Origin: Pseudomonadota bacterium
GTDB taxonomy: Bacteria; Pseudomonadota; Gammaproteobacteria; Xanthomonadales; Rhodanobacteraceae
DNA length: 15,027 nucleotides
Direction: 5' to 3'
NCBI GenBank assembly: GCA_025351555.1
Contig: JANXVS010000185.1
Location: 1 to 15,027, forward strand
Part shown: one piece after another, positions 1 to 5,072 of the stretch
Numbering within the stretch: the first letter of the stretch is position 1
Layout of the letters: each line of letters starts with the position of its first letter
Notes under the pieces: generated by a model
Told to the model about the DNA's origin: nothing
What the model saw: only the letters and a program-made list of their open reading frames with translations
The model's database searches: none
Made by a program: the position numbers and the translations under genes

Positions 1-529
1 CGGCGGCGGCGTAGGCGGCGGCGTAGGCGGCGGCGTAGGCGGCGGCGTAGGCGGCGGCGTAGGCGGCGTCGGCGTCGGCGGCGGCTTTTCTCGCGCCAGC
101 CAAATCCACGATTGACTCACACTCCAGAGCCGCAGATTCCAGCGCGGATTTGTGTGCCGGAGTCAATGCCCCGGCAGCGCGCAATGCTATGGGGAGAATA
201 ACTTGTACGGTTTTGACCGCTGTGCGCTTTGCAAACTCGCGCTGGTCGATCGTGTCACTACCAAGCTGCGCCACGGCAATAGCGCGCAGTCCCTTAGCCC
301 GCGCTTGGTCAGACGACCAGCGCGCATCGTTTAGGCGGATTTTATACGCCCGCACCGCAGAGCCTACGCACTCCGGATCGTCGCCGTGCGGCATTCCCAA
401 AGCGAAGCAAACAGCGGCTTCTACGCACATCTTTCCAAGCTCTGGCGTACCTATGCCAGAACACAGTCCGGCGTCCACCACTTCGAGCACTTTGCGTGCA
501 TGGCGTTTTGTCAGTTTGATAGTGTTCAT
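1..529 (-). CDS. Phage early protein with C-terminal Ala/Tyr repeat, partial
   Basis: The frame is open from an ATG at 529 to the left edge, so the C-terminus is missing. The first ~135 residues form a mixed, mostly helical domain beginning MNTIKLTKRHARKVLEVVDA. After an AGARKAAADADAA linker the protein becomes a run of Ala-Ala-Ala-Tyr units (five seen), encoded by a 12-bp tandem repeat. Phage early proteins with long AYAAAYAAA tails occur in proteobacterial siphophages; I know of no established function. The ATG overlaps the TGA of the upstream gene (ATGA at 529-526), which implies translational coupling and fixes the start. It is the most distal visible gene of the leftward operon. Low-complexity shadow frames exist on the other strand, but only this frame has the operon-style overlap. 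Confidence 0.75.
   Translation of the reverse strand, partial: MNTIKLTKRHARKVLEVVDAGLCSGIGTPELGKMCVEAAVCFALGMPHGDDPECVGSAVRAYKIRLNDARWSSDQARAKGLRAIAVAQLGSDTIDQREFAKRTAVKTVQVILPIALRAAGALTPAHKSALESAALECESIVDLAGARKAAADADAAYAAAYAAAYAAAYAAAYAAA
2..67. repeat. 12-bp tandem repeat (GGCGGCGGCGTA)n
   Basis: Five perfect copies of a 12-bp unit occupy 2-61, followed by a half unit and a diverged GTCGGC tract to about 85. Read on the minus strand each unit encodes Tyr-Ala-Ala-Ala in frame with the partial CDS. Copy number is probably unstable by replication slippage; a gain or loss of one unit keeps the frame. The array may continue beyond the left edge. Confidence 0.9.
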
Positions 530-795
530 GCTGCACCCGGCGCAGGATCGAGCAACGAATGCGGGTCGGTAATTCCCGCAAACCCATCCGCCGCGCGCTG
601 CCCCACCACGATAGCCCGCGCCAGCGAACCGTGCTTGTCGTAGTGCTTTCGCGCCGCGATCAGGCATTTATCAGCGGCGATGAAATCCAACTTACGGCTA
701 TCGCAACGCTGGCGAACTGCGGCGACGAGTTTTGCAATCGGGTGATCGTGAAGGGTCACCGGCTCTGCGTGAGAATGTTGAGTTAGGGTCGTCAC
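526..795 (-). CDS. Hypothetical phage early protein, 89 aa
   Basis: I do not recognise this protein. I choose a GTG start at 795 because it has a clear GGAG ribosome site 7 nt upstream (803-806 on the plus strand), while the longer open frame running upstream would overlap the neighbouring 128-aa gene. The product starts MTTLTQHSHAEPVTLHDHPI and is predicted soluble and helical, with several His residues near the N-terminus and a basic middle (CLIAARKHYDKHGSLARAIV). The stop TGA overlaps the ATG of the distal gene (ATGA). It follows the 806-1192 gene by a 10-nt gap, and the TAG stop of that gene is itself part of this gene's ribosome site (TAGGAG). This is the only leftward junction without overlap. 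Confidence 0.7.
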   Translation of the reverse strand: MTTLTQHSHAEPVTLHDHPIAKLVAAVRQRCDSRKLDFIAADKCLIAARKHYDKHGSLARAIVVGQRAADGFAGITDPHSLLDPAPGAA

Positions 796-805
796 TGGTG
801 TTCTC

Positions 806-1192
806 CTAGTTGCCGTCGAAAAATTTGCCACACTCGTCGCTCTCGTACTCTCGATCATCGGCAGCAGACTTGATCGCAGCTTCCACACGCGCCACAGCGA
901 TGCGGTCGGCCTCTTGTTCGATCCACTGAGCGTGCTTCGTGGCCCATGCCTTGCGCATCCTTTTGGCTGCCGAAACCACGCCTTCCGGCGATGAGAGCAG
1001 TAGGCTAAACATCCACTCAGCGCCGTCCGAGTTAGTAGCAATGAACTCGGTCAGGTCGCAGTTGTCCGCGCCATAGGTCACGCGCTCGTAAGCCTGTTCG
1101 CGGTCGTCGTCCGTGGTTTCGATTTCGGGGTCGTCGTCGCGTCCTGAGTTACGGAACGGCGGATCGCCGATGTAGCCCAGAGCGGCGCTCAT
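806..1192 (-). CDS. Hypothetical acidic phage protein, 128 aa
   Basis: Open frame from ATG 1192 to TAG 806. The protein starts MSAALGYIGDPPFRNSGRDD, has a strongly acidic N-terminal third (DDDPEIETTDDD), then a helical region rich in Ala, Glu and Lys, and ends in DECGKFFDGN. I recognise no domain. The start overlaps the preceding TGA as ATGA and lies in one of four near-identical 18-bp junction sequences. The TAG stop seems to be a true terminator: reading through would run on over the next gene in another frame. This matters for the amber question in the late genes. Confidence 0.75.
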   Translation of the reverse strand: MSAALGYIGDPPFRNSGRDDDPEIETTDDDREQAYERVTYGADNCDLTEFIATNSDGAEWMFSLLLSSPEGVVSAAKRMRKAWATKHAQWIEQEADRIAVARVEAAIKSAADDREYESDECGKFFDGN

Positions 1193-1377
1193 GACAGCAC
1201 CTTCATGTTTTTCCGAAGGACGCTGATCCTTCCGGCAGCCTCAGCGTACTCGCACAACCGGATCAGGCTACGCTCGGAGTATCCGTCGTCATTTTTGCCT
1301 GCGCATAGTTCGTCCATGTTTTTAACGAAAACGGAATCGTACCCATGGACAAGCGCCCACACCGCGGCGGAGTTCAT
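1189..1377 (-). CDS. Hypothetical phage protein, 62 aa
   Basis: The start is set at ATG 1377 because it overlaps the upstream TGA as ATGA (1377-1374), like the other genes of this operon. The open frame itself extends further upstream but would cover the 60-aa gene. The product starts MNSAAVWALVHGYDSVFVKN and contains a charged middle (CAGKNDDGYSERSLIRLCEY) and a basic C-terminus ending KVLS. It is probably a small soluble helical protein; no family is recognised. Its end lies in the repeated junction sequence at 1184-1201. Confidence 0.65.
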   Translation of the reverse strand: MNSAAVWALVHGYDSVFVKNMDELCAGKNDDGYSERSLIRLCEYAEAAGRISVLRKNMKVLS

Positions 1378-1556
1378 TCCGTATCTCCATCCAAAAACAT
1401 TGCATCGCCTAGCGCAATTTCCGCTTCCTTCGGAGTGCAGCCGTAGCCGCGCGGGCCTTCCTCTTGCCCATCTACATACGCAACCCAGTCCCAATTGCGG
1501 TTAGGTGTTGGCTGCAACGTCATTTCGGTGATGATTTTCATGGCGATGGCGCTCAT
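1374..1556 (-). CDS. Hypothetical phage protein, 60 aa
   Basis: The ORF runs from ATG 1556 to TGA 1374, with ATGA overlaps at both ends. It starts MSAIAMKIITEM; the MSAIA part is encoded by the shared junction sequence, and a second ATG (MKIITEM) could be the ancestral start. The body has a WDWVAYVDGQEEGPRGYG stretch followed by CTPKEAEIALGDAM. This is a beta-strand plus Thr-Pro-x-Glu-Ala helix arrangement that loosely recalls small HicB-like folds. The resemblance is too weak for a functional call. Confidence 0.65.
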   Translation of the reverse strand: MSAIAMKIITEMTLQPTPNRNWDWVAYVDGQEEGPRGYGCTPKEAEIALGDAMFLDGDTE

Positions 1557-1738
1557 GACAGCACCCCGCGACGGATTAGAGTATTGGCATATACGCAGAC
1601 AATCTGCATATGCTGATTAGCTGCCAATTCGGGCATCTTTCGATCATTGCGGATGCGCTGAACCGCACCAGCAACGCGCATAGCGTTGACTGCGATGTCA
1701 TGCGGGGTTTGCTCTATGTTGTACACGGTGGCGCTCAT
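1553..1738 (-). CDS. Hypothetical phage protein, 61 aa
   Basis: The start at ATG 1738 is chosen over a more upstream in-frame ATG (1771) because it forms the ATGA overlap typical of this operon and begins with the recurring Met-Ser-Ala. The sequence is mainly helical (VNAMRVAGAVQRIRNDRK) with a C-terminal ANTLIRRGVLS. No domain is recognised. Both ends sit in copies of the shared junction sequence. Confidence 0.65.
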   Translation of the reverse strand: MSATVYNIEQTPHDIAVNAMRVAGAVQRIRNDRKMPELAANQHMQIVCVYANTLIRRGVLS

Positions 1739-1950
1739 GACTGCACCTGCGGATCGGTTTCGTTGATCCACTGAAACAAATGGCGTTCTTCATGCGTCCA
1801 TGACGCATCAATGTTCGCCACCAGCCACCGGTCAACTGCGACGGCCTCATCTTTTGACAGCGCTTGAAACGCTGCAACGATGGCGCGTCCGTTCGCGTAT
1901 GACGCAAGTAGGAACGCTGGCCGGAACGGCGTGTGCATTGCGGCGCTCAT
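1735..1950 (-). CDS. Hypothetical phage protein, 71 aa
   Basis: Open from ATG 1950 to TGA 1735; the start overlaps the upstream TGA as ATGA and gives the N-terminus MSAAMHTPFRPAFLL. The rest is probably two or three helices (GRAIVAAFQALSKDEAVAVD) with a Trp-rich C-terminal part (WTHEERHLFQWINETD). It is predicted soluble. I do not recognise the family. Second gene of the leftward operon. Confidence 0.65.
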   Translation of the reverse strand: MSAAMHTPFRPAFLLASYANGRAIVAAFQALSKDEAVAVDRWLVANIDASWTHEERHLFQWINETDPQVQS

Positions 1951-2072
1951 GACAGCCCCCGCATCATCCGAATACCAATCCCGATCAGCAGACCGGCGAC
2001 GGTGCCGAACGCGGAACAGCACACAATCGTGATTAGTTCGCTCTTGAGGGCTTGTAGGGTGTTGGCGTGCAT
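1947..2072 (-). CDS. Small membrane protein, 41 aa, first gene of leftward operon
   Basis: A 41-codon frame from ATG 2072 to TGA 1947. The product begins MHANTLQALKSELIT and contains one hydrophobic segment at about residues 15-34 (IVCCSAFGTVAGLLIGIGI) followed by a basic tail RMMRG, so it is probably an inner-membrane protein with a cytoplasmic C-terminus. A GGGAG ribosome site lies 7-8 nt upstream. The start falls about 20 nt downstream of the predicted leftward promoter, so this is the first gene of the transcript. The stop overlaps the next ATG. Function unknown; superinfection exclusion would be a guess from size and position only. Confidence 0.65.
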   Translation of the reverse strand: MHANTLQALKSELITIVCCSAFGTVAGLLIGIGIRMMRGLS

Positions 2073-2098
2073 TGATCGCTCCCGGTGATGTGGGAGCA

Positions 2099-2127
2099 AG
2101 CCTAGCATTGCGCTAGGCCTATGTCAA
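2099..2127 (-). promoter_or_regulatory. Leftward early promoter
   Basis: On the minus strand a perfect TTGACA (2127-2122) is separated by 17 bp from TAGGCT (2104-2099). Transcription would start near 2092, about 20 nt before the ATG at 2072. The -35 lies in operator 2 and the -10 in operator 1, so repressor binding would block polymerase. It mirrors the rightward promoter. Confidence 0.65.
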
Positions 2128-2214
2128 GCGTTTTGCTATACCAGTTGCCTGGCAGCTTGCTCGACTGCATTAGCCTAGCGACATGCTTGACGAAAGCCTA
2201 GCCTAATGCTAGGC
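2100..2214. promoter_or_regulatory. Array of five operator sites
   Basis: Consensus GCCTAGC-N5-GCTAGGC. Sites: 2100-2118 (perfect), 2123-2141 (GTCAAGC/GCTATAC), 2147-2165 (GCCTGGC/GCTCGAC), 2173-2191 (GCCTAGC/GCTTGAC) and 2196-2214 (perfect). Start-to-start spacings are 23, 24, 26 and 23 bp. The two outer sites are perfect inverted repeats and cover the -10 elements; sites 2 and 4 carry the -35 elements. The arrangement is like lambda OL/OR operators fused into one intergenic region. The binding protein is probably the HTH protein encoded from 2223 and/or a repressor outside the window. Confidence 0.8.
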
Positions 2215-2215
2215 T
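2187..2215 (+). promoter_or_regulatory. Rightward early promoter
   Basis: TTGACG (2187-2192), 17 bp, TAGGCT (2210-2215). The -10 matches consensus only in part but is identical to that of the leftward promoter. Predicted initiation is at about 2222-2223, essentially at the ATG of the HTH gene, so the first message may be leaderless. No good ribosome site precedes that ATG. The -35 lies in operator 4 and the -10 in operator 5. Confidence 0.6.
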
Positions 2216-2222
2216 GCGTCGC

Positions 2223-2450
2223 ATGGACTTGAAAACCTATATATCCGACACCCAGCGCCGCGCTGACTTGGCTGCCGTCGTCGGCACCATTCCTGATTAC
2301 CTCTACCAGATCGCGACGCATCGCCGGAAGGCTTCGCCGAGGCTCGCTATAGACATTGAGGCGGCGACGACGCGGCTCGGCCCTGAGCGCGTCAGCAAAG
2401 AATCGTTGCGCCCCGACATCTGGGGCGACCCCGCGCGAGAGGCAGCTTAA
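2223..2450 (+). CDS. Cro-like HTH regulator, 75 aa
   Basis: A small DNA-binding protein of the phage Cro/YdaS type. Residues ~14-47 give a helix-turn-helix pattern (ADLAAVVGTIPDYLYQIATH followed by RRKASPRLAIDIEAAT). The C-terminus VSKESLRPDIWG matches the usual ending of such Cro-like proteins. It is the first gene of the rightward operon and faces the five-operator region, so it most likely binds these operators and represses one or both early promoters. The ATG at 2223 has only a weak TAGG upstream and lies at the predicted transcript start. No longer CI-type repressor with a cleavage domain is visible in this window; the lysogeny repressor could be encoded left of the window, or this may be the only one. 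Confidence 0.8.
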   Translation: MDLKTYISDTQRRADLAAVVGTIPDYLYQIATHRRKASPRLAIDIEAATTRLGPERVSKESLRPDIWGDPAREAA

Positions 2451-2560
2451 TTCATTTGTAGTTTTTTGCCGCATTGTGGAATGTTGTACTTGTTTTTGGG
2501 GAACCAATGGGAACGATTCATCCCACTAATTCCGCTCATCGCACCAGCTAGGAAGCTCCC

Positions 2561-2737
2561 ATGAGCCTCACAGACGACGAACGCGAATGCCTGATAGCCA
2601 TCACCGGGCAACTTTCCGCGCAAGGCACTACAGCAGTCAGGCGCTATTGGTGGGCGGCAATGAAGGCGCTGATTCACGATCGTTCGCCTGAGCAGATTCA
2701 GCGCATGGAGATCGCGAAGGGACTCAGGGCAGCCTAA
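2561..2737 (+). CDS. Hypothetical small protein, 58 aa
   Basis: Reads MSLTDDERECLIAITGQLSA and ends in QIQRMEIAKGLRAA. It is charged and helical with no membrane segment; the pattern RRYWWAAMKALIHDRSPEQI suggests a small helical bundle. A CTAGGAA ribosome site lies 7-9 nt before the ATG. It is separated from the HTH gene by 110 bp without an ORF I trust and is followed after 3 nt by the replication initiator. This is where lambda carries cII, but I see no HTH and make no such claim. Confidence 0.65.
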   Translation: MSLTDDERECLIAITGQLSAQGTTAVRRYWWAAMKALIHDRSPEQIQRMEIAKGLRAA

Positions 2738-2740
2738 CGC

Positions 2741-3604
2741 ATGTATACGAAAGTTTTCCGCGCGATGTACGAAGGAACTCTTGCCGATAATTGGCAAGCC
2801 TTGGTTACCTTTCAGCAGCTCCTGATTTTGGCGAATGACGATGGCGTGGTAGACATGACCATTGCCGCCATCCATCGCATTACCAGCATCCCTGTCGAGA
2901 TCCTCGAAGCTGGAATCAAGGTGCTCGAAGCGCCTGATCATGGTTCACGAACACCAGACATGGAAGGTAAGCGCATATCCAGGCTGGACGAGCATCGCGA
3001 CTGGGGATGGTTCCTGGTGAACTTCGCGAAGTATCGCCAGATGGTCACGCGAGAGGAAAAGAAAGAGGCTGACCGCGCGCGTATTCAAGCCAAGCGTGAG
3101 GTTGAAAAATCTAACGTTTACAATGATGTCGCGGATTGTCGCAACATGTCGCAACATGTCGCAGCGTGTAGCAGTACGTCGCAGGATGTCGCGGATGTCG
3201 CACACATAGACTTAGACTTAGACTTAGACTTAGAAAGAGCAGAAGCATTAAAGCCCGAAGATAAATCTTCGGTTGTCGCCAGCAAGCCGGCGACGCCTAC
3301 CTGCCAACAATCCGAAATCGTGAGCCTGTATCACGAACTCCTGCCATCGCTGACCCGTGTTCGCGATTGGACCCCAGAGCGCCAAGCATACCTGCGCAAG
3401 CGCTGGTCCGAGAAAACCGAACGGCAATCGCTCGAATGGTGGCGGACGTTCTTCGGCTACGTGGCTGCCAGCGATTTCCTGATGGGTCGAGTGAGCAGCC
3501 GTGATGGCCGCGCTTTCGAGTGCGACTTGGAATGGCTGGTACGCCCGAAGAATTTCGTGAAGGTCATCGAGGGAAAATACGAAAACCGGGGAGTTGCTGC
3601 ATGA
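2741..3604 (+). CDS. Phage replication initiator (lambda O / DnaD-like)
   Basis: Probable origin-binding replication initiator. The N-terminal ~100 residues form a winged-helix type domain with the phrase RLDEHRDWGWFLVNFAKYRQ seen in many phage replisome-organiser proteins. A charged helical linker follows (about 103-125). The low-complexity middle (~129-165, ending DLDLDLDLE) is encoded by iteron-like DNA repeats. The C-terminal domain (about 190-287) has WTPERQAYLRKRW and LEWLVRPKNFVKVIEGKYEN, typical of phage initiators that load DnaB. The gene lies directly before dnaB with an ATGA overlap (3601-3604), which supports a joint role. The start at 2741 has AGGG about 13 nt upstream and comes 3 nt after the previous stop. 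The organisation copies lambda O, where the origin is inside the gene. Confidence 0.75.
   Translation: MYTKVFRAMYEGTLADNWQALVTFQQLLILANDDGVVDMTIAAIHRITSIPVEILEAGIKVLEAPDHGSRTPDMEGKRISRLDEHRDWGWFLVNFAKYRQMVTREEKKEADRARIQAKREVEKSNVYNDVADCRNMSQHVAACSSTSQDVADVAHIDLDLDLDLERAEALKPEDKSSVVASKPATPTCQQSEIVSLYHELLPSLTRVRDWTPERQAYLRKRWSEKTERQSLEWWRTFFGYVAASDFLMGRVSSRDGRAFECDLEWLVRPKNFVKVIEGKYENRGVAA
3127..3272. other. Putative replication origin: iterons, AT-rich repeats, dyad
   Basis: Eight copies of TGTCGC or a one-base variant begin at 3127, 3137, 3147, 3157, 3167 (TGTAGC), 3177 (CGTCGC), 3187 and 3196: seven at exactly 10-bp intervals and the last at 9. Because 10 is not a multiple of 3, the encoded protein is not periodic, so the repetition is a DNA-level feature. 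It is followed by 4.7 copies of TAGACT (3207-3234), an A/T-rich tract suitable for melting, and a perfect 18-bp inverted repeat CCGAAGAT-AA-ATCTTCGG (3255-3272). Iterons plus an AT-rich region inside an initiator gene is the lambda ori plan. Confidence 0.75.
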
Positions 3605-4890
3605 GCCGTATCGACTCCGAAGCTGCGGTTATTGGCGCCTGCCTGATTGACCCGCAAGCCTACTGGCGCGTGGCGGATATTCTGGGCGCGGATGATTTCG
3701 CCAGCGATGCGAATCGTGCGCTCTGGGGCGCGATTTGCGGGCTTCGCAAGGCTGGGGTCGATGCGGACTACGTGACCGTGGGCGAGCGCCTTCCTGAGCT
3801 TGCTGGTGAGGCTTTGAGGCTTGCAAACGCCACGCCCGGATCGTCCAATGTTCGTGGCTACGCAGAATGGGTTTTGCAGGCGGCAACCGAGCGCCGCGTC
3901 CAGTCCGCAGGGCAGAGGATTGCAAAGCTGCGCGGTGCCGACTCGCTGGCAGAAGCGCAGCGAATCATGGCGACGTGCCAGCCCCGCGCCATGTCTGCCG
4001 TGCGACCCATGCGCGACTTCCTGCGGGACAGCGTGGCGATCATGCAGCAGCGCTGCGACGCGCAGGAACTTCTTACCGGAGTGCCCACATCGCTCGGGTG
4101 GCTAGACGAACAAACCTCGGGCTGGCAAAAGGGCGATCTGATCATCCTGGCCGCGCGCCCGAGCGTCGGAAAAACGGCGCTTGCGTTGCAGTGCGCGATC
4201 CACGCTGCGGTGATGAATTACCCGGTATTTTTTGCATCGCTTGAGCAGTCCGGCGCGCAGCTTGCCGAGCGCGCAACGGCGCACTTGGGCAACGTCTCGC
4301 TGCAACACATCACGCAGCCGAAGCGGATCGAAGAACATGAGTGGGTTGGCATCGGTGACGCACAAGGCGTGCTGAGCAAGATTCCCATGTTGATTGACGA
4401 AACGGGCGCATTGACTGTTGACGCAATTTGCGCGCGAGCACGACAGGCGAACGCAGACAAACGATTGGGCCTGATCGTCATCGATTACCTGACGCAAATC
4501 ACGCCGCCCAAGGCGGACAAGATGGCCGATGCAATCCAAAGCATCACGCGATCGCTCAAGGCAATGGCGAAAGAATTGGCCGTACCGGTGATGTTGCTGT
4601 CGCAGGTGAACCGCGAAGGCACCGAGCGCCCAGTGCTGAAAAACCTGCGCGACTCCGGCGCGATCGAGCAAGACGCGGACGTGGTTATTTTTCTGCACCG
4701 ACCGGATGAAAGCAATCGCGGATTGATCGAGCTAATCGTTGCCAAGCAACGCAATGGCCCGGTTGATTCAACGTGGCTGCATGCGGCGATGGACAAGATG
4801 CGATTCACGCAGACGAATGACAGGCCAGCATCAAGGACTGTGAGTAGTCGAGGCTTCAACACATTCGCCGACAGGAGTGCTCAAGCATGA
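3601..4890 (+). CDS. dnaB: Replicative DNA helicase DnaB
   Basis: A hexameric 5'-3' replicative helicase, 429 aa (cellular DnaB is about 470). The N-terminal DnaB domain begins almost at once (SEAAVIGACLIDPQAYWRVA, about 6-25). The RecA-like domain carries Walker A RPSVGKT (186-192), Walker B LIVIDYL (291-297), the LLSQVNR motif (332-338) and DSGAIEQDADVVIF (351-364), followed by AKQRNGP with the probable arginine finger. All catalytic motifs look intact. The start is ATG 3601, which overlaps the TGA of the initiator gene; the frame is open further upstream but only inside the initiator. A phage-encoded DnaB means replication does not need helicase theft through a P-type loader. Confidence 0.93.
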   Translation: MSRIDSEAAVIGACLIDPQAYWRVADILGADDFASDANRALWGAICGLRKAGVDADYVTVGERLPELAGEALRLANATPGSSNVRGYAEWVLQAATERRVQSAGQRIAKLRGADSLAEAQRIMATCQPRAMSAVRPMRDFLRDSVAIMQQRCDAQELLTGVPTSLGWLDEQTSGWQKGDLIILAARPSVGKTALALQCAIHAAVMNYPVFFASLEQSGAQLAERATAHLGNVSLQHITQPKRIEEHEWVGIGDAQGVLSKIPMLIDETGALTVDAICARARQANADKRLGLIVIDYLTQITPPKADKMADAIQSITRSLKAMAKELAVPVMLLSQVNREGTERPVLKNLRDSGAIEQDADVVIFLHRPDESNRGLIELIVAKQRNGPVDSTWLHAAMDKMRFTQTNDRPASRTVSSRGFNTFADRSAQA

Positions 4891-5072
4891 CCATCTGGCG
4901 CGACCCGAAACCGAAGAAACTGGACACGGAGCTAGAGCGTATGGCGTTTCGGTTCGCCGTCGAGTACGTGCTGGTTTCGCGCCGATACGGCAGGCCAGCG
5001 CCGTTGGATATGCGTGTGCAGCGGGAACGGAATAAGTATCTATTGCAGGTTGACGGAGTGACATCGCAGTGA
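4887..5072 (+). CDS. Hypothetical protein, 61 aa
   Basis: Starts MTIWRDPKPKKLDTELERMA; basic, with a helical middle (FRFAVEYVLVSRRYGRPA) and ends LLQVDGVTSQ. It is linked by ATGA to dnaB and by GTGA to the following helicase gene, so it is translated as part of the replication set. No domain is recognised. Its position between two helicases might suit an adaptor, but that is a guess. Confidence 0.7.
   Translation: MTIWRDPKPKKLDTELERMAFRFAVEYVLVSRRYGRPAPLDMRVQRERNKYLLQVDGVTSQ

Larger units (their letters stand above)
1184..1959. repeat. Four copies of an 18-bp gene-junction sequence
   Basis: The minus-strand sequence GGTGCTGTCATGAGCGCC occurs perfectly at 1184-1201 and 1548-1565, with one change at 1730-1747 and one at 1942-1959. 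Each copy spans an ATGA stop/start overlap, so the upstream proteins end in -Leu-Ser (or -Gln-Ser) and the downstream proteins begin Met-Ser-Ala. The coding sequences between the copies are unrelated. Confidence 0.9.

Noticed and set aside
796..1041. N-terminal extension of the 89-aa leftward gene
   Set aside because: The frame is open to 1041 but overlaps the 128-aa gene and is Arg/Ser-rich; GTG 795 has a proper GGAG site.
3127..3201. CRISPR-like array
   Set aside because: Hexamer repeats at 10-bp steps with no spacers of CRISPR length; they lie within a conserved replication gene and fit iterons.
4102..4698. 198-codon minus-strand frame inside dnaB
   Set aside because: Antisense of a clearly conserved helicase; Arg/His/Gln-rich composition and no start signals.
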